Shown piece by piece: positions 24,565-33,564 of a stretch of DNA of 52,032 nucleotides. Under the pieces are notes generated by a model. That model did no database searches, was not told the DNA's origin, and saw only the letters and a list, made by a program, of their open reading frames with translations. The stretch's first letter is position 1. Every line of letters starts with the position of its first letter. The position numbers and the translations under genes were made by a program. The stretch comes from Marinobacter sp. (GTDB taxonomy: Bacteria > Pseudomonadota > Gammaproteobacteria > Pseudomonadales > Oleiphilaceae), in NCBI GenBank assembly GCA_022014155.1, contig JAKLLS010000009.1, forward strand, positions 1 to 52,032. The letters run 5' to 3'.

Positions 24565-25527
24565 TCATTCTGAAGCGCCGGTCACTTTTGCTGCCACTTC
24601 ATCCACGCCACGCATCAATGCGTCAACAATGGCAGGCTCCGATGCAGAGTGACCCGCATCGCGGATAATTCTCAGATCGGCCTGCGGCCAGGCAGTGGCC
24701 AGTGCCATGGCGTTATCCAGCGGGCATACCATGTCATAACGCCCGTGAACAATGACACCAGGAATATCAGCGAGCCTGGGCGCATCGCGAACGATCTGAT
24801 CCACTTCGAGAAAAGCATTATTCATAAAGTAGTGGCACTCAATCCTCGCCAATGCAATCGCAACATGGGGATGACCAAAGTGTTCAACCACTCTGGGGTT
24901 GGGGTGGAGAGTCGCACATCGACCCTCCCAGACGGACCAAGCCTTGGCGGCCTGAATCTGTTCCAATTCGTTACAACTTGTAAGTCGTTGGTAATAGGCC
25001 TTCACCAAATCCCCCCTTTCACTCTCGGGGATCGGCCCCAGGAAGTCCTGCCAGTAATCCGGAAAGACCCTGCTTGCACCTTCCTGGTAGAACCAGTGAA
25101 TATCCCTGGGGCGACAGAGAAAAATACCCCGGAGAACCAACCCTAGCACTCGCTCCGGATAGGCCTGGGCGTAGACGAGGCTCAGGGTTGATCCCCAACT
25201 CCCCCCAAACAGCAGCCACTGATCAATTCCCAGAAACGTGCGCACAGTCTCCATATCCTCTACCAGCTTATCCGTGCTGTTTCCCTCCAGCTCTGCAAGC
25301 GGGGTTGAGCGGCCCGCACCACGCTGGTCCATCAGAATGATGCGGTATCGTTCGGCATCAAAAAAACGACGATGGTAATCCTCACACCCGCCACCCGGTC
25401 CACCATGAACAACCAGTACCGGCATACCTCTCGGATTCCCACTCTCCTCCACATGCAACTCGTGGGGTGGATCAACGGCAATGCGGTGCTGGGCATTCGG
25501 CTTGATTTCGGGGTAGAGAGTGAGCAT
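24565..25527 (-). CDS. pip: Proline iminopeptidase
   Basis: A 320-residue alpha/beta-hydrolase that removes N-terminal proline from peptides in the cytoplasm. HGGPGGG (41-47) forms the oxyanion region and DQRGAGRSTP (67-76) is typical of the family. GGSWGS (108-113) holds the nucleophile S110. The acid is the aspartate of HGRYDMVCP and the base the histidine of DAGHSASEP. The ATG at 25527 gives the standard MLTLYPEI start; the ORF extends 17 codons upstream without homology. It lies between typA and dtd on the same strand, separated from typA by a terminator. Confidence 0.93.
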   Translation of the reverse strand: MLTLYPEIKPNAQHRIAVDPPHELHVEESGNPRGMPVLVVHGGPGGGCEDYHRRFFDAERYRIILMDQRGAGRSTPLAELEGNSTDKLVEDMETVRTFLGIDQWLLFGGSWGSTLSLVYAQAYPERVLGLVLRGIFLCRPRDIHWFYQEGASRVFPDYWQDFLGPIPESERGDLVKAYYQRLTSCNELEQIQAAKAWSVWEGRCATLHPNPRVVEHFGHPHVAIALARIECHYFMNNAFLEVDQIVRDAPRLADIPGVIVHGRYDMVCPLDNAMALATAWPQADLRIIRDAGHSASEPAIVDALMRGVDEVAAKVTGASE

Positions 25528-25576
25528 GGAGGCGCTCCGACAATAAGGGTGTAACCGGAGTTTAGCTGAAGTGAAC

Positions 25577-25609
25577 AAAAAAGGGGCGGCTCCCCACGGA
25601 CCCGCCCCT
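25577..25609 (-). terminator. Intrinsic terminator after typA
   Basis: An 8-bp stem AGGGGCGG/CCGCCCCT (arms 25609-25602 and 25589-25582) is followed on the minus strand by TTTTTTG. It lies 20 bases after the typA stop codon. Confidence 0.85.
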
Positions 25610-25628
25610 CTGTTTTACGTACCGCAGA

Positions 25629-27440
25629 TTACTTCTTGCCGGCGCGCTTACGCTCATTTTCGGTGAGGAGCTTCTTGCGCAGACGGATCGACTTGGGCGT
25701 CACTTCCACCAGCTCGTCATCATCGATGAACTCCAACGCCTGCTCGAGCGTGAACTTGATCGGCGGCACCAGGCCGATAACCTCGTCTTTGCCGGAAGCG
25801 CGCATGTTATCAAGCTTCTTACCCTTGGTCGGGTTGACGACCAAATCGTTATCGCGACTGTGAATACCACACAACTGGCCTTCGTAGATCTCCTGACCAG
25901 GATCCAGGAATAGCTTTCCACGACTTTGAAGGGTTTCCAGAGAGTATGTCAGGGCCGTACCGGTCGCCATCGACACCAGCACACCGTTCTGACGACTGGT
26001 CACGTCACCACCCTTGATCGGGCCGTAATGGCTGAAGGTTGACGTAAGAATACCGGAGCCGGATGTCAGGGTCAGGAACGAGTTGCGGAAGCCGATTAGG
26101 CCGCGCGCCGGAATCGTGTACTCAAGACGCATACGCCCCTTGCCGTCCGGGACCATGTTGGTCAGGTCACCCTTGCGCAGGCCCATCTGATCCATCAGGG
26201 CGCCCTGGTGCTGTTCTTCGATGTCGATAATGACGTTCTCGTATGGCTCCTGCTTCACACCGTCGATTTCCCGGATAACCACTTCAGGACGACCGACCGC
26301 CAGCTCGAAGTTTTCGCGGCGCATGTTTTCGATCAGTACCGACAAGTGCAGCTCACCACGACCGGATACCTTGAACTTATCCGCGGAATCACCCTCTTCG
26401 ACACGCAGAGCGACGTTGTGAAGCAGCTCTTTCTCAAGACGCTCCTTGATATTCCGACTGGTGACGAACTTGCCTTCTTTGCCACAGAACGGTGAGTCGT
26501 TGACCTGGAAGGTCATGGACACGGTCGGCTCGTCCACCGTTAGCGGTGGCAACGCTTCGACATTGGCGGGATCACAAAGAGTATCTGAAATGAACAACGC
26601 ATCCAGACCGCTCACACATACGATGTCGCCTGCTTGCGCTTCCTCGACTTCGACACGCTGCAAACCGGAGTGTCCCATGATCTTCAGAATGCGGCCCTGG
26701 CGCTTTTTACCGTCGGCGCCAATCGCGGCCACAGGCGAATTGGCCTTGATCTTGCCACGCATAATGCGACCGATACCAATCACCCCCAGGAAGCTGCTGT
26801 AGTCCAGCTGGGAAATCTGCATCTGGAACGGCCCATCGAGATCGACGGACGGAGCAGGCACGTGGTCAACAATCGCCTGGAAGACGGCATCCATGTTGTC
26901 ATCGAGATTTTCATGATCCATCCCGGCGATGCCGTTGAGGGCACTGGCGTAAACGATGGGGAAATCCAGCTGCTCATCGGTGGCGCCCAGGTTGTCGAAC
27001 AGATCAAACACCTGATCAACTACCCAGTCCGGACGGGCACCAGGACGGTCAATCTTGTTCACCACCACAATCGGATGCAGGCCGGCATCGAAAGCTTTTT
27101 GTGTCACAAAGCGGGTTTGCGGCATCGGGCCGTCAATGGAATCAACCACCAACAGCACACAATCGACCATACTCATCACCCGCTCTACTTCACCACCGAA
27201 GTCAGCGTGGCCTGGCGTGTCGACGATGTTGATATCGTAGTCGTTCCACTTCAGCGCCGTGTTCTTGGCCAGAATGGTGATACCACGTTCTTTTTCCTGG
27301 TCGTTGGAATCCATAACGCGCTCGCTTTCGAGCTCTTTGCGCTCAAGCGTACCGGACTGACGCAGCAACTGGTCTACCAGAGTGGTTTTACCATGGTCAA
27401 CGTGGGCGATGATGGCGATATTACGAAGTTTTTCAATCAC
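25629..27440 (-). CDS. typA: Ribosome-associated GTPase TypA/BipA
   Basis: A 603-residue translational GTPase related to EF-G that aids 50S assembly and adaptation to stress. G1 is AHVDHGKT (12-19), followed by [10 protein letters not shown] (switch I), [12 protein letters not shown] (G3) and [10 protein letters not shown] (G4). The EF-G-like domains II, III and V follow, with a BipA-specific C-terminal domain that ends in a lysine-rich [15 protein letters not shown]. The start is GTG at 27440, preceded by AGGA; length then equals that of E. coli BipA. A further upstream start would add 25 residues. The leader contains a predicted three-way junction described separately. Confidence 0.96.
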   Translation of the reverse strand: MIEKLRNIAIIAHVDHGKTTLVDQLLRQSGTLERKELESERVMDSNDQEKERGITILAKNTALKWNDYDINIVDTPGHADFGGEVERVMSMVDCVLLVVDSIDGPMPQTRFVTQKAFDAGLHPIVVVNKIDRPGARPDWVVDQVFDLFDNLGATDEQLDFPIVYASALNGIAGMDHENLDDNMDAVFQAIVDHVPAPSVDLDGPFQMQISQLDYSSFLGVIGIGRIMRGKIKANSPVAAIGADGKKRQGRILKIMGHSGLQRVEVEEAQAGDIVCVSGLDALFISDTLCDPANVEALPPLTVDEPTVSMTFQVNDSPFCGKEGKFVTSRNIKERLEKELLHNVALRVEEGDSADKFKVSGRGELHLSVLIENMRRENFELAVGRPEVVIREIDGVKQEPYENVIIDIEEQHQGALMDQMGLRKGDLTNMVPDGKGRMRLEYTIPARGLIGFRNSFLTLTSGSGILTSTFSHYGPIKGGDVTSRQNGVLVSMATGTALTYSLETLQSRGKLFLDPGQEIYEGQLCGIHSRDNDLVVNPTKGKKLDNMRASGKDEVIGLVPPIKFTLEQALEFIDDDELVEVTPKSIRLRKKLLTENERKRAGKK

Positions 27441-27453
27441 AAAAATAATCCTG

Positions 27454-27509
27454 CGGCATGCACTCAATGACCTGAGAGGGTCATTCGCAGGGTAATCCCT
27501 GACATGCCG
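27454..27509 (-). promoter_or_regulatory. Structured typA 5' leader (predicted three-way junction)
   Basis: Read on the minus strand, a 7-bp outer stem CGGCATG (27509-27503) / CATGCCG (27460-27454) encloses two perfect hairpins. One is CAGGG-ATTA-CCCTG (27501-27488), the other AATGACC-CTCTCA-GGTCATT (27485-27466). The typA Shine-Dalgarno AGGA begins two bases after the outer stem. Nineteen base pairs without a mismatch argue for a real RNA fold. Function, for example thermo- or ligand-controlled translation, is unknown, and it could also act in mRNA stability. Confidence 0.55.
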
Positions 27510-27682
27510 TCTCAAATCCGTAAAATGAATTCATTCACCAGAACCGGCTGGCCCGGCGCCCTGCATACCGTTCGGAATTTTTCATCCAAAAGTCGCAGGG
27601 TAAAAATGAGGTGGCGCGCAGTATATCGAAAAGTCCGTGTCGTTTATATGAAGAAAAACGCCTATTCCTTACAATACCCCAT

Positions 27683-27701
27683 TGCACCAATTTAGGTCGC
27701 A
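27683..27701 (+). promoter_or_regulatory. Weak second NtrC-type site upstream of glnA
   Basis: TGCACCAATTTAGGTCGCA has the left NtrC half-site TGCACC and a degraded, one-base-shifted right half. Its centre is about 29 bases from that of the strong site, roughly three helical turns, as in enterobacterial glnA enhancers. Confidence 0.4.
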
Positions 27702-27712
27702 ATACTTCGCCA

Positions 27713-27729
27713 TGCACCATTTTGATGCA
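27713..27729 (+). promoter_or_regulatory. NtrC enhancer site for glnA
   Basis: TGCACCATTTTGATGCA matches TGCACC-N5-GGTGCA with one deviation. It lies about 130 bases upstream of the predicted start of transcription from the sigma-54 promoter, the usual distance for an NtrC enhancer. Confidence 0.75.
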
Positions 27730-27826
27730 CCAAAGCAGTGCTGATTACCAGGGCACCGCTTCCTCCACGCGCCAAAAAAGTCCGCCGCCCTTGTGGTTGC
27801 GCTTTTCTGGCGCACACCATACAAAT

Positions 27827-27842
27827 TGGCAAGGCAATTGCT
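27827..27842 (+). promoter_or_regulatory. Sigma-54 promoter of glnA
   Basis: TGGCAAGGCAATTGCT fits the -24/-12 consensus TGGCAC-N5-TTGCW with a single change, and the invariant GG (27828-27829) and GC (27840-27841) are separated by exactly ten bases. Transcription should begin near 27853, giving a leader of about 140 bases with two perfect hairpins (27878-27896 and 27921-27933). Confidence 0.82.
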
Positions 27843-27995
27843 TTAGCCCTGTCAGCCGATTTTGCAGGTAAGAGGCCGCAGCTTTTGATAAGCTGCCTCA
27901 GCCTCAAAACAGATCGGAAGTCAGCACTGCTGAACGATCCGGCACAACGAACATGAAATCACCCGCCCGGCGGGAAACACCATGGAGCATGCACA

Positions 27996-29399
27996 ATGTC
28001 CAAGACAGTTGATTTGATCAAAGAACACGAAGTCAAATGGGTTGACCTGCGTTTCACGGACAGCCGCGGTAAAGAGCAGCACGTCACACTGCCTGCCACC
28101 GAAGTAGACGACGACTTTTTCACCGATGGCAAGATGTTCGATGGCTCATCAATTGCCGGCTGGAAGGGCATCAACGAATCCGACATGATCCTGATGCCGG
28201 ATGACGAAACTTCCGTTCTGGATCCGTTCACCGAAGAAACCACCGTTAACATTACCTGCAACATTGTAGAGCCTTCTACCATGCAGGGTTATGAGCGTGA
28301 TCCGCGCTCTGTTGCCCGTCGTGCAGAGGAATACCTGAAGTCCACTGGCATCGCCGATAGCGCCCTGTTCGGCCCCGAGCCGGAATTCTTCGTGTTCGAT
28401 TCCGTGAAGTGGGAAGTCGACATGAAAGGCGCCAGCTACTCGATCCACTCCGAAGAAGCTGCCTGGGTATCCGGCGAGGACTTCGATCGCAACAACATCG
28501 GTCACCGTCCGGGCGTAAAAGGCGGCTACTTCCCGGTTCCGCCAGTAGACAGTCTGCACGACTTGCGTGGCGCCATGTGTGCGGCCATGGAATCCATGGG
28601 CCTGGATATTGAGGTTCACCACCACGAAGTCGGCACAGCCGGCCAGTGCGAAATCGGCGTTGGCGCCAACACCCTGGTCAACAAGGCCAACGAAGTACAG
28701 ATCCTCAAGTACTGCGTTCACAACGTAGCCCACGCTTACGGCAAGACCGCTACCTTCATGCCCAAGCCGGTCGTGGGTGACAACGGCTCCGGCATGCACG
28801 TGCACATGTCCCTGAGCAAGGACGGCAAGAACGTCTTCGCTGGTGACAGCTATGCAGGCCTGAGCGAATCCGCTTTGTACTACATCGGCGGCATCATCAA
28901 GCACGCCAAGGCGATCAACGCCTTCACCAACGCCTCCACCAACAGCTACAAGCGTCTGGTTCCCGGATTCGAAGCTCCGGTTATGCTGGCCTACTCCGCT
29001 CGCAACCGCTCCGCTTCCATCCGTATCCCGTACGTAAACAGCCCGAAGGCACGTCGTATTGAGGTGCGTTTCCCAGACGCGTCCGCCAACCCATACCTGG
29101 CGTTCGCAGCTCTGATGATGGCTGGTCTCGACGGCATCCAGAACAAGATCCACCCTGGCGATGCCATGGACAAGGATCTGTACGATCTGCCGAAGGAAGA
29201 AGCACTGAACATTCCGAAGGTTGCTGAAACCCTCGCGGAAGCCCTGGACTGCCTGGAAGCTGACCACGAGTTCCTGACTCGCGGCGGCGTCTTCACCGAA
29301 GATATGATTGCAGGCTACATTGATCTGAAGCGCGGTGAAGTTGAACGTCTGAACATGACAACTCACCCGGTTGAGTTCGATCTGTACTACTCCTGCTAA
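27996..29399 (+). CDS. glnA: Glutamine synthetase, type I
   Basis: A 467-residue GSI-beta subunit of the dodecameric enzyme that makes glutamine from glutamate, ammonia and [30 protein letters not shown] with metal ligands, [28 protein letters not shown] and [19 protein letters not shown] are the standard active-site blocks. Y396 in [11 protein letters not shown] is the tyrosine that GlnE adenylylates. The ATG at 27996 follows GGAG. A sigma-54 promoter with NtrC sites lies upstream and a strong terminator downstream, so it is a monocistronic NtrC-dependent gene in a block that also carries ntrBC and glnE. Confidence 0.98.
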   Translation: MSKTVDLIKEHEVKWVDLRFTDSRGKEQHVTLPATEVDDDFFTDGKMFDGSSIAGWKGINESDMILMPDDETSVLDPFTEETTVNITCNIVEPSTMQGYERDPRSVARRAEEYLKSTGIADSALFGPEPEFFVFDSVKWEVDMKGASYSIHSEEAAWVSGEDFDRNNIGHRPGVKGGYFPVPPVDSLHDLRGAMCAAMESMGLDIEVHHHEVGTAGQCEIGVGANTLVNKANEVQILKYCVHNVAHAYGKTATFMPKPVVGDNGSGMHVHMSLSKDGKNVFAGDSYAGLSESALYYIGGIIKHAKAINAFTNASTNSYKRLVPGFEAPVMLAYSARNRSASIRIPYVNSPKARRIEVRFPDASANPYLAFAALMMAGLDGIQNKIHPGDAMDKDLYDLPKEEALNIPKVAETLAEALDCLEADHEFLTRGGVFTEDMIAGYIDLKRGEVERLNMTTHPVEFDLYYSC

Positions 29400-29433
29400 G
29401 CGCAGCCGCAGCTGATCTCCGGATCACAGCGTG

Positions 29434-29464
29434 AAAAAGCCCCGCCTCGGCGGGGCTTTTTTTT
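29434..29464 (+). terminator. Intrinsic terminator of glnA
   Basis: An uninterrupted 7-bp GC stem GCCCCGC/GCGGGGC with a short CTCG loop is followed by eight T residues; AAAAA precedes it. It starts 35 bases after the glnA stop. Confidence 0.95.
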
Positions 29465-29586
29465 GTGACCCCCACCACAGTCCCTGTTGCCCTTAACGAT
29501 ATGTAACCCTTTGAACCCTCGCCACCATTGAAAACACCGACCCCGCCATTGATAATCAAATCAGGCAATCACTATAGGCTATCGGA

Positions 29587-30111
29587 ATGAACTTACGGCT
29601 CGGATTATTCGCTGGCATTCTCGTATTCATCGCCGCCCCCGCCATGGCAGAGGTCTACAGAAATGTCGATGCTCAGGGCAATGTCACCTACTCTGATGAA
29701 CCTTCGGATGGCGCAGAGGAAGTCAAGGTCAAGCCAGTAACAACGATCACCCTGCCCAAGCCGGCAGACGTTCGAGAGCCCGAGAGACTTCGCAAGGAAG
29801 TTGAAAAAGAAGGATCAGTTTACGACAACGTCCGAATCCTGGCCCCCAAGAACGATGAAGCCTTTCACAGCGGAAGTGGTGACGTAGCATTCCGAGTCAC
29901 CAGCGCTCCGGGCCTGAGAGAGGGGCACCGCTACGAGGTTACCCTGGACGGCCAGCCCGTGGGACAGACCACGTCGAATACCCTTACGGTGCGGAACGTG
30001 TTCCGAGGCACCCACAATGCCGGCGTTCACATCATCGATGAAAAAGGCGTCCAGGTAAAAACCGGCGACGTCGTCCGCTTTACCATTCATCGTCCTTCCG
30101 TCAACAACTGA
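29587..30111 (+). CDS. DUF4124 domain-containing periplasmic protein
   Basis: A 174-residue exported protein. Residues 1-21 (MNLRLGLFAGILVFIAAPAMA) form a signal peptide. The DUF4124 motif follows at once as EVYRNVDAQGNVTYSDEP (22-39). A charged linker comes next, then a beta-rich C-terminal half (about 80-172) that looks like an immunoglobulin-like fold: VAFRVTSAPGLREGHRYEV and VRNVFRGTHNAGVHIID. Function is unknown. It lies between glnA and ntrB, a position this family also occupies in other gammaproteobacteria, but there is no functional link visible. Confidence 0.85.
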   Translation: MNLRLGLFAGILVFIAAPAMAEVYRNVDAQGNVTYSDEPSDGAEEVKVKPVTTITLPKPADVREPERLRKEVEKEGSVYDNVRILAPKNDEAFHSGSGDVAFRVTSAPGLREGHRYEVTLDGQPVGQTTSNTLTVRNVFRGTHNAGVHIIDEKGVQVKTGDVVRFTIHRPSVNN

Positions 30112-30135
30112 TCCTCACGCCAACACGCTCTATTT

Positions 30136-30151
30136 TGGTGCGCTCGCACCA
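30136..30151. promoter_or_regulatory. Palindrome upstream of ntrB
   Basis: TGGTGCGCTCGCACCA has two perfect 7-base arms around CT. The half-sites TGGTGC and GCACCA are those of NtrC but in reversed order relative to the known enhancer arrangement, so assignment to NtrC is doubtful. It lies 210 bases before the ntrB start, in a 249-base gap that shows no other gene. Confidence 0.4.
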
Positions 30152-30360
30152 TAAAAACGCCATACTCTGATCGGCAACGGGGCGTTTTGGCCGTAACACT
30201 AGGTGCCTCCTCTTTCAAATGCACTAAGCCCTAGCGCGCACGCTACCTATACAGCGCTATGCCCGCTAAGCGGGCACGCAACCTGGGCCGAACCCTCAAA
30301 CTGGTTCACTTTTTGCAGAACCATGGATACCTGTTTTTGCCCATCAACCGAGACAGCAGC

Positions 30361-31467
30361 ATGGCACTCTCAATGGCAGCCCCACAAATCAAAGCCAACG
30401 GCTACAAGAACATATTGGACAGCCTGACCACGGCCATCCTGGTACTGGGAGATGGTCTGCGTATCGAGTATCTGAACCCGGCGGCCGAGAGCCTGTTTGA
30501 GACCAGCATTACCAGAAGCCAGGGCCTGCCTATCCGGGATATTCTGGCAGACTCCGAAGACGCGCTGACAACGCTGCACGCAGCAGCCGACAATGGGCAT
30601 TCGTACACTCGCCGCGAGGCAGAGTTTGTACTGACCAGCGGCTCACGGCTCACGGTCGATTATTCTGTATCCCCGATCAACCTCAGCCCTGTTGAACTGC
30701 TAATCGAGATTCAGCCCCGGGACCGCTTGCTGCGCATCAGCCGGGAGGAAGACATCATTTCCCAACAGGAAACCACCCGCATACTGGTGCGCGGCATGGC
30801 CCACGAAATCAAGAACCCCTTGGGTGGCATCCGCGGCGCGGCACAGCTACTGGACAGGGAACTGAGCGATGGAGATCAACGGGAGTATACCCAGGTCATC
30901 ATCGCCGAAGCCGATCGCCTGCGGTCTCTTGTCGACCGGATGCTGGGACCCAACAAGGCTCTGAAACTCGCCCCCACCAACATTCATGAAGTACTGGAGC
31001 GGGTCAAGACCCTGCTGGAAGCCGAGAGCCGCGGTCGACTGACATTCCGTCGCGATTACGACCCCAGCCTGCCGGAATTCGAAGGTGACAAGGAGCAACT
31101 GATCCAGGCCTTCCTGAACATTGCCCGCAACGCAATGGAAGCAGCCTTCGAGAACCAGAGCGAGCATGCCGACGGAGAACCGCCAACCATTACCTTCCGT
31201 ACCCGGGCCCTTCGCCAGTTCACCATCGGCCATAAACGTCACCGCCTGGTGTGTCGGGTTGACGTGATTGATAACGGCCCCGGCATCCCGCCGGATCTGC
31301 TACAGAACATTTTCTATCCAATGATCAGCGGCCGTGCCAGTGGCACCGGCCTGGGCTTGTCCATCACCCAAAGCATCATTGGACAACATCACGGGCTGGT
31401 TGAGTGCGAAAGCGAGCCCGGGAAAACCGATTTCATCATCTTCCTGCCTCTGGAGGACAACCAATGA
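30361..31467 (+). CDS. ntrB: Nitrogen regulation sensor histidine kinase NtrB (GlnL)
   Basis: A 368-residue cytoplasmic histidine kinase/phosphatase that phosphorylates NtrC when nitrogen is short and is switched by PII. A PAS domain covers about residues 15-125. The phospho-acceptor is H148 in RGMAHEIKNPLGGIRGA. The ATP-binding domain shows NIARNAMEA (N box), DNGPGIPPD (G1) and SGTGLGLSITQSI (G2). The ATG at 30361 gives family length and lies before the PAS domain; a longer in-frame start at 30259 lies within a hairpin and would add 34 residues without homology. The stop overlaps the ntrC start by ATGA. Confidence 0.95.
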   Translation: MALSMAAPQIKANGYKNILDSLTTAILVLGDGLRIEYLNPAAESLFETSITRSQGLPIRDILADSEDALTTLHAAADNGHSYTRREAEFVLTSGSRLTVDYSVSPINLSPVELLIEIQPRDRLLRISREEDIISQQETTRILVRGMAHEIKNPLGGIRGAAQLLDRELSDGDQREYTQVIIAEADRLRSLVDRMLGPNKALKLAPTNIHEVLERVKTLLEAESRGRLTFRRDYDPSLPEFEGDKEQLIQAFLNIARNAMEAAFENQSEHADGEPPTITFRTRALRQFTIGHKRHRLVCRVDVIDNGPGIPPDLLQNIFYPMISGRASGTGLGLSITQSIIGQHHGLVECESEPGKTDFIIFLPLEDNQ

Positions 31468-32891
31468 GCCAACCGGCAAACGTCTGGATAATAGACGACG
31501 ACCGTAGTATTCGCTGGGTGCTGGAACGCGCCCTGAACCAGGCCGGTATGCAGCCCCGGGTCTTCGAGAACGGTGAAAGCATCATGATGCGGCTGGAACA
31601 CGAACAGCCCGACGCCATCATCAGCGATATTCGCATGCCCGGTCTGGATGGCATCACGCTGCTGTCCCAGATTGTCGAGGTGCACCCCGATCTCCCTGTC
31701 ATCATCATGACCGCTCACTCCGATCTGGAAAGTGCCGTCACCAGCTACCAGACCGGCGCCTTTGAGTACCTGCCCAAACCCTTCGACGTGGACGATGCGG
31801 TCGCTCTGGTGAAGCGTGCAGTAGCGCACAGCCACGAACGCCGGGCCACCTCGGAACCCCAGGCAGAAAGCACCCAGCGCAACACCGAAATCATCGGCGA
31901 AGCGCCGGCGATGCAGGAAGTATTCAGGGCCATCGGCCGCCTGTCCCACTCCAACATCACGGTACTGATCAACGGTGAAAGTGGTACCGGTAAAGAGCTG
32001 GTCGCCCAGGCCCTTCACAACCACAGCCCGAGGGCCAACCACCCCTTTATCGCACTCAATATGGCGGCTATCCCCAAGGACCTGATTGAATCCGAACTGT
32101 TCGGGCACGAAAAAGGTGCATTCACCGGCGCCGGGGCAGCACGGCAGGGACGCTTTGAACAGGCCAACGGTGGCACCCTGTTCCTGGATGAAATCGGCGA
32201 CATGCCAGCCGACACCCAGACCCGACTTTTGCGTGTGCTGGCGGACGGCGAATTTTACCGGGTCGGTGGCACCACGCCGATCAAGGTTGATGTGCGCATC
32301 ATCGCAGCAACACACCAGGACCTGGAGAAACTGGTTCAGGGCGGTTCCTTCCGGGAAGACCTGTTTCACCGCCTGAACGTCATCCGGGTGCATCTGCCCA
32401 AACTGGCCGAGCGCCGGGAAGATATCCCCAAATTGATGCAGCACTTCCTGAAACGGGCGGCAAAAGAACTGACCGTGGAACCCAAGATTCTCAGGTCCGA
32501 GGCGGAGGAATACCTCACCACCCTGCCCTGGCCTGGCAACGTTCGCCAATTGGAGAACACCTGTCGCTGGCTGACCGTCATGGCCAGTGGCCGCGAAATC
32601 CATATCGATGACCTGCCGCCCGAGCTGCTCCATCAGGCGGAAACCCCGACCACAGGTCAGACCTGGCAGGAAGGCTTGCGCAACTGGGCGGAACAGGAGC
32701 TTAAACGAGGGCGCAAAGGCATCCTGGATACCGCAGTACCCGAATTCGAAAAAATCATGATCGAAACGGCACTCAAACACACGGGGGGGCGACGGCGAGA
32801 TGCATCCATTCTTTTGGGATGGGGAAGGAACACCCTGACCCGGAAGATCAACGAACTGGGAATGGATCACCCTGAAGGTGATGAAGATTAG
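31464..32891 (+). CDS. ntrC: Nitrogen regulation response regulator NtrC (GlnG)
   Basis: A 475-residue sigma-54 activator. The receiver domain (1-120) carries D11/D12 and phospho-acceptor D55 in ISDIRMPG, with PKPF holding the conserved lysine. The AAA+ domain has Walker A GESGTGKE (171-178), the sigma-54-contacting GAFTGA (218-223) and Walker B TLFLDEIGD. A Fis-type helix-turn-helix at the end reads RRRDASILLGWGRNTLTRKI. ATGA overlap with ntrB and a GGAGG site ensure joint production. It should activate the glnA promoter seen 3.6 kb upstream. Its gene converges on ssb. Confidence 0.97.
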   Translation: MSQPANVWIIDDDRSIRWVLERALNQAGMQPRVFENGESIMMRLEHEQPDAIISDIRMPGLDGITLLSQIVEVHPDLPVIIMTAHSDLESAVTSYQTGAFEYLPKPFDVDDAVALVKRAVAHSHERRATSEPQAESTQRNTEIIGEAPAMQEVFRAIGRLSHSNITVLINGESGTGKELVAQALHNHSPRANHPFIALNMAAIPKDLIESELFGHEKGAFTGAGAARQGRFEQANGGTLFLDEIGDMPADTQTRLLRVLADGEFYRVGGTTPIKVDVRIIAATHQDLEKLVQGGSFREDLFHRLNVIRVHLPKLAERREDIPKLMQHFLKRAAKELTVEPKILRSEAEEYLTTLPWPGNVRQLENTCRWLTVMASGREIHIDDLPPELLHQAETPTTGQTWQEGLRNWAEQELKRGRKGILDTAVPEFEKIMIETALKHTGGRRRDASILLGWGRNTLTRKINELGMDHPEGDED

Positions 32892-32905
32892 AAATTAAGC
32901 TGACC

Positions 32906-32952
32906 GGGACCAGGAGTTCAATCCTGGCCCCGCTCCGACGACCTTAGTCGTC
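32906..32952. terminator. Two tandem hairpins between convergent ntrC and ssb
   Basis: CCAGGA-GTTCAA-TCCTGG with flanking GGG/CCC (32906-32930) and GACGAC-CTTA-GTCGTC (32937-32952) fill the 78-base gap between the converging stops. Neither has a T-run, so they are probable but not textbook terminators. Confidence 0.5.
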
Positions 32953-32969
32953 ATGCCCGGAGTAATTCT

Positions 32970-33506
32970 TCAGAACGGAATATCGTCGTCAAAATCATCC
33001 ACCGGCTCAGGCATGCTGCCCTGCGACGGCTGACTGTAACCGCCAGACTGCGGCTGCGGCTGCGGCTGGTTGCCCTGATTGGCGGGCGGTGCGTTGTAAC
33101 TGGACTGCTGTTGCTGGGGCCGACCTGCGGGCGCACCCTGGCTCATGCCACCTTCACCACCGCGGCTATCGAGCATCTGCATCTGGCCATTGATATCCAC
33201 CACCACTTCCGTGGTGTATCGATCCTGACCGTCCTGTCCCTGCCATTTACGGGTTTGCAACTTGCCTTCGATATAGACCTTGGACCCCTTACGCAGGTAC
33301 TGGCCGGCCACTTCGGCAATCTTGCCGAACATCACAATGCGGTGCCATTCGGTTTTCGGCACCATCTGACCGGTTTGCCTGTCCTTGTAACTTTCATCCG
33401 TGGCAAGGTTCAGGTTTACCACCGCATTGCCATTGGGTGTGTAACGGGTCTCCGGGTCCTGCCCCAGATTGCCGATAAGTATGACCTTGTTTACGCCTCG
33501 TGCCAT
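32970..33506 (-). CDS. ssb: Single-stranded DNA-binding protein
   Basis: A 178-residue homotetrameric SSB. The OB fold occupies residues 1-110, starting [19 protein letters not shown] and including [16 protein letters not shown] and [15 protein letters not shown] Gln/Pro/Gly-rich disordered linker follows (about 115-168). The acidic tip DFDDDIPF recruits replication and repair partners. It lies 58 bases downstream of the MFS gene on the same strand and near divergent uvrA, the classic ssb-uvrA neighbourhood. Confidence 0.98.
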   Translation of the reverse strand: MARGVNKVILIGNLGQDPETRYTPNGNAVVNLNLATDESYKDRQTGQMVPKTEWHRIVMFGKIAEVAGQYLRKGSKVYIEGKLQTRKWQGQDGQDRYTTEVVVDINGQMQMLDSRGGEGGMSQGAPAGRPQQQQSSYNAPPANQGNQPQPQPQSGGYSQPSQGSMPEPVDDFDDDIPF

Positions 33507-33564
33507 GATCTGCTCCTGACTCAGTTTTCAGGGATGACCCAACCTCCGTGCGGGCCTCCAAATT

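Noticed and set aside
28149-29366. 405-codon open frame on the minus strand opposite glnA
   Set aside because: It mirrors a highly biased, conserved gene; the protein has no recognisable motif and no ribosome binding site. It is a by-product of G+C-rich codon use.
30261-30275. GCCCGC-TAA-GCGGGC as a terminator
   Set aside because: No T-run follows it and it precedes the ntrB start by 85 bases; noted only as a dyad.
31389-32870. 493-codon open frame on the minus strand opposite ntrC
   Set aside because: ntrC is certain from its motifs. The reverse frame lacks any family signature.
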